NCBI RefSeq assembly: GCF_003254395.2
Contig: NC_037650.1
Location: 1,860,001-1,924,000, forward strand
DNA from: Apis mellifera
Taxonomy: Eukaryota; Arthropoda; Insecta; Hymenoptera; Apidae
DNA: 64,000 nucleotides
Reading direction: 5' to 3'
The notes under the pieces were generated by a model, which was not told where the DNA came from, did not search any database, and saw only the letters and a list, made by a program, of their open reading frames with translations. This document shows, one piece after another, positions 12,002 through 22,700 of this stretch (the first letter of the stretch is position 1; every line of letters starts with the position of its first letter). A program made the translations under genes and the position numbers.

Positions 12002-13430
12002 CTTATATTATGTTGCAATGTTAAAATATAAACATGAATAACATAATGATACAATGGAACGTCGGTTATTTGAAGATTCAAATGACTGATTGTTTGAGTA
12101 GGATAAGTATGTATATATTTAAATGTGTGTATTTAATACTATTAATTATATTCTAGAATAAATGTTTTAAAAATGATTAAATTATTTTTTGTGATACATT
12201 ATATACGTATTTTTTCATATAATAAATATCTATTTGAAAATTATTTAATTTTTATTTTGTTTCATGATATTTATCCATAAAATTGATTCTTTCTGACTGA
12301 TTATCCTGAAAATTTACGAATTATTTATTTTTATAAATTATCCTCAATAAACTGTAAATTTGATCGGTATGAGAAATGAAAATCATATAAAAGAAATATA
12401 ATTGCATATGAAAAAATGTGAAAACCTTATAAGTAGTAATCTAACGATATTTTTAAAAAAATCATGTCAATTATAATTTTATAATATAAATTTTTCCCTT
12501 ATCAAGATTAATTCTAATTTACAATTTATAATTAAAGATTATTATTTATTTTTCATAAAGAAAATGATATTTTAATTCAAAAATATAAATGAAAGAAAAT
12601 ATTGCATATATTATTAATTAAATTTTATTTGTTATTTCGTAACAAATATGATATAAAGCAGAAATTAACATTAAATCATTTACATTAATTGAAAAATTTT
12701 TTATCACATTAATGAGAAAATAATAAATAATATTCTAATTTTAGCAATTCAATGATTCGAATGTTACATCAAAACAAATGAATATTATTTTGAATATCTC
12801 TCATTAATAACAATCAATTAAATTAATCGAATCAATTAATTGTAATAATTTTAACCTTGCTGTTCAATAAGAAGAAGACATCAAATTATTCAGCTAAACT
12901 TTGATTAATATCATTTTCAATGAAATCATTATTATCAATAGATTTATTAATAAAATGTGAATGTTTATGTAAAATTTAAATACAATATGCATCTATAAAA
13001 TGACATATAAAAAATAGCTAAAAAATATTCAAAATATGCATAATGATATAATATATGTTATAATGTCATTTCATTTTTTTTATCATATCATAATCAAAAA
13101 TACAAATATATCAAATCTTCATTATTACAATTATTATAATAATTAGTTTATTTTTTTATTTTTTTTTTTTTTAAATCATAAAATAAATCAAAATGAATTT
13201 TATTCCATAAGTGCGCAAAAAAACTTTCGTATCGTATAAAACGTTCATTAAACGAAAGAATAGAAAGAGATAATCACTACAATTACTAATAACAACAATC
13301 ATTATGAAAGATTACTTCAATTATAATAATATGATTTGAATTCACAATCATATTGTCAAAATTAACAATACAAAACTTAATATTCTCATATTTCATATTC
13401 GTATCTTTTCCTTTAATGTTCTTGTTACGA
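12001..13430. other. A+T-rich intron segment, nothing recognised
   Basis: A+T-rich non-coding DNA with poly-T/poly-A tracts (for example near 13150-13172). No gene, RNA or strong repeat seen. Confidence 0.7.
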
Positions 13431-13439
13431 ATAACGAGA

Positions 13440-14030
13440 TAATCGTTCGAAACGAGACGTAATATCTTATTAATCTAATCGATTTTGCATAATTGACAAG
13501 AAACTGGCGCTACCGCGGCTCCCTTCCAAGATGATCCCGATCTAACCGCGAACCCCTCATATAAATATAATTCGCACTTTCTCGAGGGTGGCGCGTGTTA
13601 ACATTTTCATGCGAATATACACGAACTCCTATACCTTCAATAAAGTGAGTTGTGGGGCCGATATATCACAAGGGGAGAAGCTCTCCCTTCTTTCCGCATC
13701 ACAGACGCAACGAATCTTTACCTTTGGAGGGCAAGCCGACGTTAGCCCTCGGGCAAAAACCGGCCGCAGAGAACAATGCGAATATATTACAGTATTCGAT
13801 GCTAAAACAAAGAGGAGAGCTACTCTTCTCTTTGTCTTTTACGAGGATTACATCGAGATGCGACACGCCAAACCACCCGTGGTTAACCGAGACTTAGTTC
13901 CACGAAAATCTCTGGCTAAACACTTTTTTCTCTTGCATCCTCCGAAAATTTCTATCTCCGTGCTACATAACAGCACAATCGAACGTTTCTATCGATAGAG
14001 ATGCTCGATTTGTTTTTATAATGGAATATA
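13440..14030 (+). promoter_or_regulatory. GC-richer island with TATA box; candidate nested transcription start
   Basis: Flanked by A+T-rich DNA, this island has a near-ideal TATAAATA (13560-13567) set in GC-richer sequence, followed about 85 bases later by a donor-like AAAGTGAGT (about 13642-13650). An open frame starts at ATG 13609 and runs 129 codons to a TAG at 13996-13998, but its product has no recognisable domain and two other frames are also open. It may be the start of an intronic transcript or an alternative promoter. Coding status is doubtful. Confidence 0.3.
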
Positions 14031-16000
14031 TCGGGCTAATAAATTCTCTTATTTTATATCGCAAGTACGAATGTATATGTGTATATAGTAATATCGAATC
14101 AACATGGCTAAAGTTGTAAATGAATTTTAAAATGAATTTTGATTAAAATAATTTAAAAATCTTGTTGAATAATTTCATGTAATTTTTGTTATAATTCTCA
14201 ATATTATAGATGCATAAATATTTGTATTGAAAATTATTAATAAATATTTATTCAATAAGAATAAATTTTTTTTTTATTCTTGCAATGTTTTCCAATTTTT
14301 TTCATTATGATCATTTATTCTTTTAATCTTTTAATAAATTTTATGATAATAAATGTTCTTATAATAAATATGCTGTATAAACTTCAATTTTAATTTAAAA
14401 TGGAAAAGAAACATATGAATCTGCAATAATTTCAGAATAATAGCTTGTAATATTTTATGTATCCAGTGTGGCTATTTTTTTAGTATTTATGTAGCTTCGC
14501 ATTTTTTTTTCTGAGAACAAAAGGTAGTTTCGTTACTAATGCGATATTTCTACTATCTATATTACTGTTAGTTATACAATATGTACAAAATACTAGGCAA
14601 ATTGATTTTTCTCAATACTGAAATCCAAAATTTTACTCATAAAAAATTAAATATTTATTTTTTAGCTAAATAACTATAATAATATATGAAAATAAATTAT
14701 AACAATTGAATGATACAATTGAATTAAAATGAATCTGATTCAATTTGGATTATTATTATTTAAATAATAATAAATTGATATCACAATATTTTCATAAGTT
14801 ATTTGAGGATAGAAATTTACTATTTTTATCTAGATTTTTGAGAATTCGAAAAGTTTCTTGACCCGTTCCTTAAAAATACCATTTATAATTATTATATTTT
14901 TTAAATTCGTTTATTTCGAAATATCTTCTATGTCTTTTATAATTAATTTCTTTAATTTCTTATAAAAATAAATTATTTTTTAATTTTTATTATCTGTATT
15001 TATGTATAAATAAATTTTCGGTTATTCAGATATTTTTTTTATTTCATATTTCTTCTAAGCAATTAAAAATTCATAGTATGTCACTACGAATATATTGTAA
15101 GTACAATAAGTCTTTGAATAATACGAATTTAAACAACGTGGAAGTAGTCTATTCAAATTGTTTTTATTCTCTATAGTAGAATAATCCATAACTCATAAAT
15201 TATAATCATCAGTAGTAAAAAAAAAGTTGAAGGTCCATTTACTAATAAATTCACTATGACCAGAAAATCGTTCCAGACGTGCTGTGTGTATTCATTTATA
15301 TTCTCAATATTCTCAATTATTTGATGAATAAATAGCTTAAGTAATGTATAATAATGTATGTATAAGTAAAATGTATGTATTTTTTTTTTCCTTATAATTT
15401 TCTCGAATGTATTGAAATCTTCATTATTCGAATTAATAGAGAGAAGAAGAATTAATAAGAAAATTTTCGGATCACATCATGGATACTTAATTAAGATAAT
15501 ATAAACAATTTTTATTTAAAATTTATATTTTAATAAGAATTCTATACTCTTTTATCTGTTAAAATTCACAATTTTTTAAATATATAAACGAAATGTTCTA
15601 TATATTTTGCAAATAATTTTTAATAAATATTTACAAAAAGATACTATTTCTTGACTTCATTAATTGATGATTTTTTTAATATGTTGTCAAAATCATTACA
15701 TTGAATATTATTTTTGGCAATTTTTATTAAAAAAATATAAATATACATTTTTTATTACGCAATGAATGGATATTCTTTTGTTTATCAAGAATTAATTATA
15801 TATTAGATTCATTCGAAAATAATAAATTAATAACTTATACAGACATAATTGGATTATCTTCGACCCAGTTGTCTTTATTACGAAATTAGATAAGTTTGTA
15901 TCTACTATAGTATAGATGGAATATAACTATTCAATTTCTTATTTTGAAATTTAAAAATTTTTTTTATTAATCTGAAGATTGAATCATTATCGTGAATCAT
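14031..16000. other. A+T-rich intron segment, nothing recognised
   Basis: Mainly A+T-rich. A slightly richer patch at 15220-15310 (TTCCAGACGTGCTGTGTG) has no gene signal. Confidence 0.7.
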
Positions 16001-16009
16001 TATTTAAAT

Positions 16010-16660
16010 ATTTTATATCGTGGATCGTTTTGGTTTCTTTCAACCTTGGATAGCCCTTGCATGATACCATAGAAATTTCTTCTCGCGGTAAGAAATTGAC
16101 ATCAATCCCTTTACAATCGAGATGGTTTAAAATATACATATTTTTTTTCTTATTTTCGTAAGGATTCGTTACCTTAGGACTTGGGAAGATATCGTGAGAA
16201 TTTTTCAAAGTGTAAACCTATACTCCAGAAAGACTCGTCGCTCTCGTTTCGTTCTGTTCCAAAAGGACATAAAAGCTTCGTTGTCTGTTCTCGCAGATAC
16301 GTTAGTTGGTTAAAGAAAATGTGCAATTAAATAATTGCTTGGTCGTTGATCCGTTATGGTTGGTAAGCAATGAAACAGCTTGGAATAATCGTTTCCTTAA
16401 AGTCGCTCGAGAACGAAAGACAGTTCTAGGGAAAGGAAGGAAAGAAGGAAGGAAGGAAGGAAGAAAGGAAGGAAGAAAAGAATTGTCCCATAATTAGCAA
16501 CGGCTAGCGAGAGCCGTTGAGTGGTTGTATAGACTAACAGTTGGTGCGGCCAATTTCCTGTCGTAAGGAAATTTCCTTCCAGATCCTTTTTCCGGTGGGT
16601 GCTTTGAAATTTTAATCGGTCATTGTTTCAAACGGTTTTATTTTATGGATTTTATCCGTT
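16010..16660. promoter_or_regulatory. GC-richer intron island with CATAAAAG box and GGAA repeat
   Basis: Contains a TATA-like CATAAAAG near 16268-16275, CpG-bearing sequence around it and a GGAA/GGAAA microsatellite (16431-16481). Open frames here (minus 15987-16208, plus 16306-16497) are short; the plus one runs into the repeat as a GRKE peptide, so they are not credible proteins. Confidence 0.4.
16431..16481. repeat. (GGAA)n-type purine microsatellite
   Basis: Imperfect GGAA/GAAA tandem run. Purine-only on the + strand. GGAA arrays can bind ETS-family factors; that is general knowledge, not shown here. Confidence 0.9.
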
Positions 16661-17337
16661 TTTTTTTTCGCTTAGTGGGAACGAAACATAATGCATATAT
16701 TATATATATATATATTTTTAAATTCCGTAAAATAATTCAAAAATAAGTAATTAAATGTTAACGATTATACATCAATTTAAATTTAAAACTGGATAATCCA
16801 ATACGTTGATTATTTTATTAATTATTATAAAAAACAAATTATGTATTATAATAAATATACCATACTTCAATAGGAAATTCGAGTATTTTTTAAGTTATAT
16901 ATCTTAAAATTCAACATAATGTGTAAGAAATCTTAACATTAATGAAATTTTCGAAAAAAGATTGATAGCATTGATAGGAAAAACAATCTTCAATTATACA
17001 AATTATAATTGATAAATATAATCATAAAGAAATAAGCAAGTATTAATAACAATTAATTAAATCAACCAAATCAATTAATTATAATAATTTTAATTTTGTT
17101 TTTCAATAGATGAAATATATGATGAAATATATATAATTTGTTGAGTCAAAATTTGATTAATATTATCTTTGAATTGTAGAATTGTTTTCAACTTATTGAA
17201 ATTTTCGAATAAAAAAAATTTAACAAATGAAAATTGAATTCTCGAATACGAATTATTTATTGTATAAATGTATAAACTTAATCATAAAATTGATAAAAAA
17301 CGATTAACTTTCGTGAATAAGCTCATAGTTGAAAAAT

Positions 17338-17530
17338 TAAGCGGTCTATATATATTGAAATATATTGCGATGCATCAATTTAAGAGATAAGTTAATGGCT
17401 CATATAAAACATCATTCTTCTTCTAAATATACAATTGAGTAATATTTGCACATTGCGTGAGTTATTAACTTAAACCCATCACTTGAATCGATTCATGATA
17501 GTAATGTGTTTCAAGATATATAGGGGTCTT
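17338..17530. repeat. Foldback element 1 (imperfect ~70-bp inverted repeat)
   Basis: The left arm begins AAGCGGTCTATATATATTGA and contains TTGCGATGCATCAATTTAAG and AGTTAATGGCTCAT. The right arm (about 17455-17530) is its imperfect reverse complement, with GTGAGTTATTAACTTAA, CACTTGAATCGATTCATGAT and TTTCAAGATATATAGG. Spacer about 45 bases. It is related to foldback element 2 immediately downstream. A small TIR-only (MITE-like) transposon is the likeliest origin; the family was not identified. Confidence 0.7.
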
Positions 17531-17552
17531 GCGTCTTATGTTACTTGATACT

Positions 17553-17725
17553 AAAGCGGCTTACAAATACTGAAACATATTGCATCGACTCAAGCGATGG
17601 GTTTAAGTTAATAGTTCATACATTGAAAGTAATATAGTCATAGCATCGTATGAGTTATTGACTTAAACGCATCACTTGAATCGATGCATGTACCGCAATA
17701 TGTTTCAATGTTTATAAATGATTTA
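17553..17725. repeat. Foldback element 2 (imperfect ~70-bp inverted repeat)
   Basis: The left arm AAAGCGGCTTACAAATACTG ... CATATTGCATCGACTCAAG ... GGTTTAAGTTAATAGTTCAT is mirrored by the right arm ATGAGTTATTGACTTAAACG ... CACTTGAATCGATGCATG ... GCAATATGTTTCAATG. It shares these arms with foldback element 1, so four related ~70-base arms alternate in orientation (-,+,-,+) over about 390 bases. Confidence 0.75.
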
Positions 17726-17779
17726 ACAATTGAAAAAAACAATATCGAAGATTGCTTTCCGACATCTTGTAACATATAT

Positions 17780-18060
17780 AAATGGCTCACAAAATTATTC
17801 GAACGTTTTTTTATTCTTTCATGAAACGTTGATAAACGATTTTTAATAAAATTTCATGATTATATGAAGCACAGTGAATATTTTTTATTAAAAATTTTTC
17901 GATTTTTTCTGAAAAAAAAAATTAATAGAATTGCAATCTTATAGAATTATACTACTCAATTATGGAGATTATAGTTTTGAGTTATCGAGATTCGAATATA
18001 AAATAAATGCCAAAGAAAGTTTACGGGAATTGGTAAAAACCGTTGATTTTTTTTCTGAAA
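17780..18060. other. A+T-rich segment with possible Tc1-like terminus
   Basis: AATGGCTCACAAAATTATTC at 17791-17810 resembles the terminal repeats of some Tc1-like elements. No matching partner end was found nearby, so it is only a possible remnant. The rest is A+T-rich. Confidence 0.25.
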
Positions 18061-18400
18061 TTTTCTGCCGGAGTGCAACGGTGCTGCAGCACCATTATCA
18101 CGTGCACATATTGACCCAGTAGTACAGAACACCTGGCCAGGTGTACGTCTCTCTGTGCTTCATGAAGCGTAAAGTGGTATGGTGGTAACGGTCGGGGAGA
18201 GAGATCTTTTTATACGAGTTCGAGTAAAATGGAAATCGTGAATGAGTTTCTCACACACATGATTCAGTTTATATAGTAGATGATCGCAGTTAATATAAAT
18301 TCGTAAGATGACACACTTATATAATATTCGTTTTAATTTAGCTTCGGATATACGTATGTTTCATTTCAATTAGAAACATAATTGTATGATCGTTTCGTAC
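18061..18400. promoter_or_regulatory. Regulatory-like island with two long perfect palindromes and E-boxes
   Basis: GGTGCTGCAGCACC (18080-18093) and ACACCTGGCCAGGTGT (18129-18144) are perfect palindromes of 14 and 16 bases. The E-box CACGTG (18099-18104) lies between them. The second palindrome contains CACCTG and CAGGTG, the core bound by Snail/Zeb-type zinc fingers and some bHLH dimers. A dense symmetric GC-rich cluster in an A+T-rich intron suggests a cis-regulatory element; the binding factors are inferred. Confidence 0.5.
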
Positions 18401-18470
18401 CGCGATGATTAATATTTGTCAATCCATGTATCATTTTATATGATTTTATGTATCATTTTAAGCATTATGA

Positions 18471-18492
18471 TATATATATATATATATATATA
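18471..18492. repeat. (TA)n microsatellite
   Basis: TA dinucleotide run just downstream of the palindrome-bearing island. Confidence 0.9.
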
Positions 18493-19555
18493 AATATATG
18501 AAAAAAGTATACAATATTTATTTGATTTATATAATAAAAATTAATTTACATACAATTTTTTACAATATAATTTACATTTAATAATATACATTTTTAATAT
18601 AAATTATACTACATACAATATACTACATACTATATTACAAATATTTATATATTTATATATACATATTTCATTTCTTTAAATATTCTCAATTATATTATGT
18701 TTTTTTTATATTTCTTATTATTTCAGTTATAGAAGTTGAATTCTTTTTTTATAAAGTCATTTAACAAAATATTTATCTATAATATTGATCGAACATTACT
18801 TTATTAACAATTTTCTAAATTAAAAAATATAATTCATACAAAATTAAAATTAAATAAATTTTATTATAATTTTATTATATATATTATAAATAAATATATA
18901 TTAAATATTAATTTATAAAATCATTAAAGAATTATTATAGAATCAATTTTCTTTTGTTTTATATGATATATTAATTAATAAATATAAATAATAAATATAA
19001 AAAATATTAATAATTAATATTTTTCTTATGGTATAATGTATCATATTCATAATTGAGTTGAAAATTAAAAAATATAATATAATAATTTTTCAATAAATAA
19101 ATTTTAATTTTTTTAAAAATAATTTATTTTTTTTATCGTTACATATTATGAAAAATAATAAAAACTATGCAAAATTGAAAAATAACTTTTAATATTTATT
19201 TTAAATGTTTCAATCATAAATATTTTTTAAAAATCGATTTTTAGATCTATTCTATTTTGAATGATATTTTTATAAATTTCTCTAATATTAATGAAATCGA
19301 TTTTACGAATTGTTACAATGATTCTTAAATAAATTAATATTTACTTAATTTTGATTAATTATGCGAATCATATTTAATTTAAAAAATGTGAATTTGCAAT
19401 ATTTATATAGCGTATTTGAGATGTGTAACATGTAAAGGAATTATTATTTTTATATTATTTTGATAAAAATATTTCAACGTCAATCTTCGTTCAATATGAA
19501 TCAGTAATGTAAATATTATATCAGGCGATGTTCAGATGAATTAATTTGTAAAAAA
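18493..19555. other. A+T-rich intron segment, nothing recognised
   Basis: A+T-rich with no gene, RNA or clear repeat beyond short homopolymer tracts. Confidence 0.7.
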
Positions 19556-19880
19556 TTTGCGTGTCTCGTTGGTAGTAACTAGTAACGAAGAAGTAATACA
19601 AAGAAATAATTATGCATTCATGAAATTCAAGAAGGATGCACATTTGTAAGCGAGACGTAAGCACCATCCGACACGCGGCACTGTTCCTGCAACCCAATGA
19701 AACTTCTATCGTTTACAAAAAGGATAAGTCTCGTCAAATGGTTAGAAGGGTTTCGCAGAATTTCTTGAGAATATATCAGGGGAAGTTTACACTGTCCCTA
19801 TATTCACAATTCGATAACGAAGCTTATTGCTGTTTAACTACGATGGGAAAATGTCATAAATCATAAATAATCTAGCTCCC
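19556..19880. other. GC-richer intron island
   Basis: Island with a 76-codon open frame (19636-19866) of no recognisable family. Codons and neighbouring sequence give no splice or start support, so it is treated as non-coding. Possible regulatory island. Confidence 0.35.
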
Positions 19881-19894
19881 TAGATAGATAACAT

Positions 19895-20013
19895 GTTTAA
19901 AATATAAATTTTATTTCGAATAAAAATTTAAAAAATAACGATTTGAAATACTTTCACACGTTTAAAATATAAATTTTATTTCGAATAAAAATTTAAAAAA
20001 TAACGATTTGAAA
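19895..20013. repeat. Exact tandem duplication, 54-bp copies, 65-bp period
   Basis: Copies at 19895-19948 and 19960-20013 are identical as read, beginning GTTTAAAATATAAATTTTAT and ending AACGATTTGAAA, separated by 11 bases. Identity in A+T-rich neutral DNA points to a recent duplication, or a collapsed/assembly artefact. Confidence 0.9.
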
Positions 20014-21185
20014 GTTAGTTTATTATTACATTTCGGTTGGTTTATTATTATCATTAATAATTTTAAAAAAGTTTTTTATTTTATGTTAAAACTAAATAAT
20101 AATAATAATAACTCAAATACTTTATCTTATTCATAATAGATATTATATTTTGTATACATATCATTTTATAAAATGTAAATCAGAATTATAAAGATATTTA
20201 TTCTCAAAATTGTTCTCGTTTCAATTGTTTTTGAATAATATAAATAATCACGAAAATATTTTGGTACATTGGGTATCCAGTATATTTTGTGAAAATTATA
20301 TATCGATTTAAAAAGATCAATTTAATAAATTTTTATTATATATAGATATTTTATTGTTATTTTATTTAACGATTGGCATAAATATTTAATAAAAAAAATA
20401 AAATGCATAAAAATCATATATTAAAAATTAAATATGTATAAAATATTCAGAAAATTGATATTTTTGAAAACAATTATAAATATAAGCAAATACTGATATA
20501 ATATTGAAAATTATAATAATTGCATTAAAAACAAATTATTTCAGAAAACATAAATAAATTTAAATGTAAGTAATTAAATTGCTTTTTTAATGCTATTATA
20601 TTATATTAAGTAGAATAAAATTGATGTTTTTATTTTATATTTTATTTGATTAAAACGATAAAAAATATCAAATTTATTTTTAATTCTAATAAATTTATAT
20701 TAAATTTTGAATTTAATGCAACATTTAATGCAAATATTTTCAGTATTGTATTTTTGTAATAAAATTTTATATAAATTTCATATTATAAATATATATTTAA
20801 ATATTTCTGAAATAATATATATTTATAATATAAATACATATATACATATAAAAATATATAAAAATATAAATTTCGTCAAATTTCTGCGTGTATTTAATAA
20901 GCTTCGTGGAATAATATATTTTGTATTTTTAAAATTAAATATAATGAAAAAAGCAAATATTTCTTCAAATATATATATAAAAAAAAAATGAAATAATTTT
21001 AAAATTAACCATAAAGTATAATTTTTATATGAAGAGACTATTATATTTGGAATCCATAAGTCAAAACGAGTGAAGCCAACGAATCAACTTGAGAAGAATT
21101 GTTATACATCAAATTATCGAAAAAAACATTGGCGATTTCGCAAAATCTCCTAATTAAATGGGGAAATACAAAAAAAAAAAAAAAA
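20014..21185. other. A+T-rich intron segment, nothing recognised
   Basis: A+T-rich. An A-run sits at about 21171-21185, just before the next island. The open frame at 20707-20991 is Ile/Asn/Lys/Tyr-rich and judged spurious. Confidence 0.7.
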
Positions 21186-21189
21186 TTAA

Positions 21190-21730
21190 AAGGATCCATT
21201 GAATGTTCCGTAGTTGGCAGTCGTATGGTCGAAAGATCGATCGCTATCGGTATTGTGATCTCGGTCTCTGTTCTTTCGAGCGGTCAGTGGCGCACACGTA
21301 TATATACATATATATATACATATATATATATTTATATATATACACATACACACACACATATATATATATACACAGGATGTGGAGGATTGAGCGAGTGCAG
21401 AACTCGAAGCGTTAAGGGGTGATGGCAGTAGGGCTGCGCACAGGGCTGCTGCTGGTATGCGTGTAACGAGCGGCGAGCTCTGGTCCCACGATTCTCGGAG
21501 CAAGAGCCGCGCAAAAAGACTAGGAATGCCTCGATACCTCGATAAACGCATTAAATCGCGTGGGGAGCCATCGACTGGACGCCTGTTCCGAACCTATCCC
21601 CTTTACTCCCTTTCAATACAGACTTCCGTTAAAGGAGCTCGCGCAGTAACCCGTTCCCGAAAATTTCAAGAAACGTTTCTCTCTTTACCTTTACCTTCTT
21701 TCCTCCGTTTTTTCATCACATTTTAAGATT
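21190..21730. promoter_or_regulatory. GC-richer island with TA/CA microsatellite
   Basis: A GC- and CpG-richer block interrupted by an interrupted TA/CA repeat (21296-21376). Several frames are open on both strands, the hallmark of composition rather than coding. CCTCGATAAACGCA (21537-21550) and following bases recur in diverged form at 22590-22603. Confidence 0.4.
21296..21376. repeat. Interrupted (TA)n/(CA)n microsatellite
   Basis: Alternating TATA, TACA and CACA dinucleotides, purine-pyrimidine alternating throughout, so potentially Z-DNA or cruciform prone. Confidence 0.9.
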
Positions 21731-22469
21731 TTTAACGCTCATCTTTTTTTTTCAATTAAAGTAAGTCAATAGTCTGTCGGAATCTTTATTATCTGAAATA
21801 ATAGAATGAAGACAAAACAATTCGAATAAAATTTTTCTTAGATAATGAAAATTAAATATAATTCTTTTTAATATTATATAGGATATATCTTTCGTCATTA
21901 ATTCGTTTTTGAAAAAAAGAATGTAGAATCAATTTTTTTTGAATTGTGAAATTATATTAATGAAAAAAAGTAATTTTTCAATATCGAATCAGGTCAATAT
22001 ATAAATAACTAAAAATTTAAATTTATTTTTATTCAGAAGATGTGATAGAAAATGAATCAAATAGTAAAAAATTGTTTTGTTACGAATATTTCGAAAAAAT
22101 GTATATATATATATTATGTGATCTTATTATATATAATGTAAACGTGTAAATTTCAAATTGAATTTTACTACTATTTTAATACTATTTAATAATATTTTAA
22201 TACTATTGTTACGAATATAAATAAATATCAGATAATATATAATTCGAATAATAAAATATTCAATTAGTAAAATATTTAAGATAATTGAAATTCTATAATG
22301 ATAATAATATATTATTAAATATTCTAAAAAAATTTGATAAATTCAAAATTAAAAAATTTTTACTTTATGTAAAAAAGTGTATTATAATTTTTTTTATAAA
22401 AAATATCGGTTATTTTTGATTCAACGAGAAAGATAGTTAATATTAAATCAATATTGAAAGATAAAATAA

Positions 22470-22700
22470 AATTTTATCAGTTTCACGTTTGAGAATTGCA
22501 ATTCGGTGCAATCTGCAATTATAGGGCATCGACCTCTTGTGGTTTCGGGTTTCCAAGAACAAATTTCGGGAAAAAAGAATATGTCTGCGCCTCGATAAAC
22601 GCAGTAAATTGCATGAGGAGGTACACCTGCAGTTGATTGCTTTCGGTTCACTGCCGGCAGAAAATTTATAAAGATGCTGCAAGTTTAAAAACTTTAATTC
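22470..22700. other. Small GC-richer island related to 21.5 kb island
   Basis: Contains CCTCGATAAACGCA (22590-22603), followed by GTAAATTGCATGAGGAGG, which matches TTAAATCGCGTGGGGAGC after the same 14-mer at 21537. It looks like a diverged paralogous segment. No coding frame is convincing. Confidence 0.45.

Noticed and set aside
17791..17810. Tc1-like end GGCTCACAAAATTATTC
   Set aside because: No partner terminal repeat or TA-flanked boundary found; mentioned only as a possible remnant.
21099..21726. Overlapping open frames around the TA/CA repeat
   Set aside because: They include Ile-Tyr-Thr-His dipeptide repeats from the microsatellite and have no domain.
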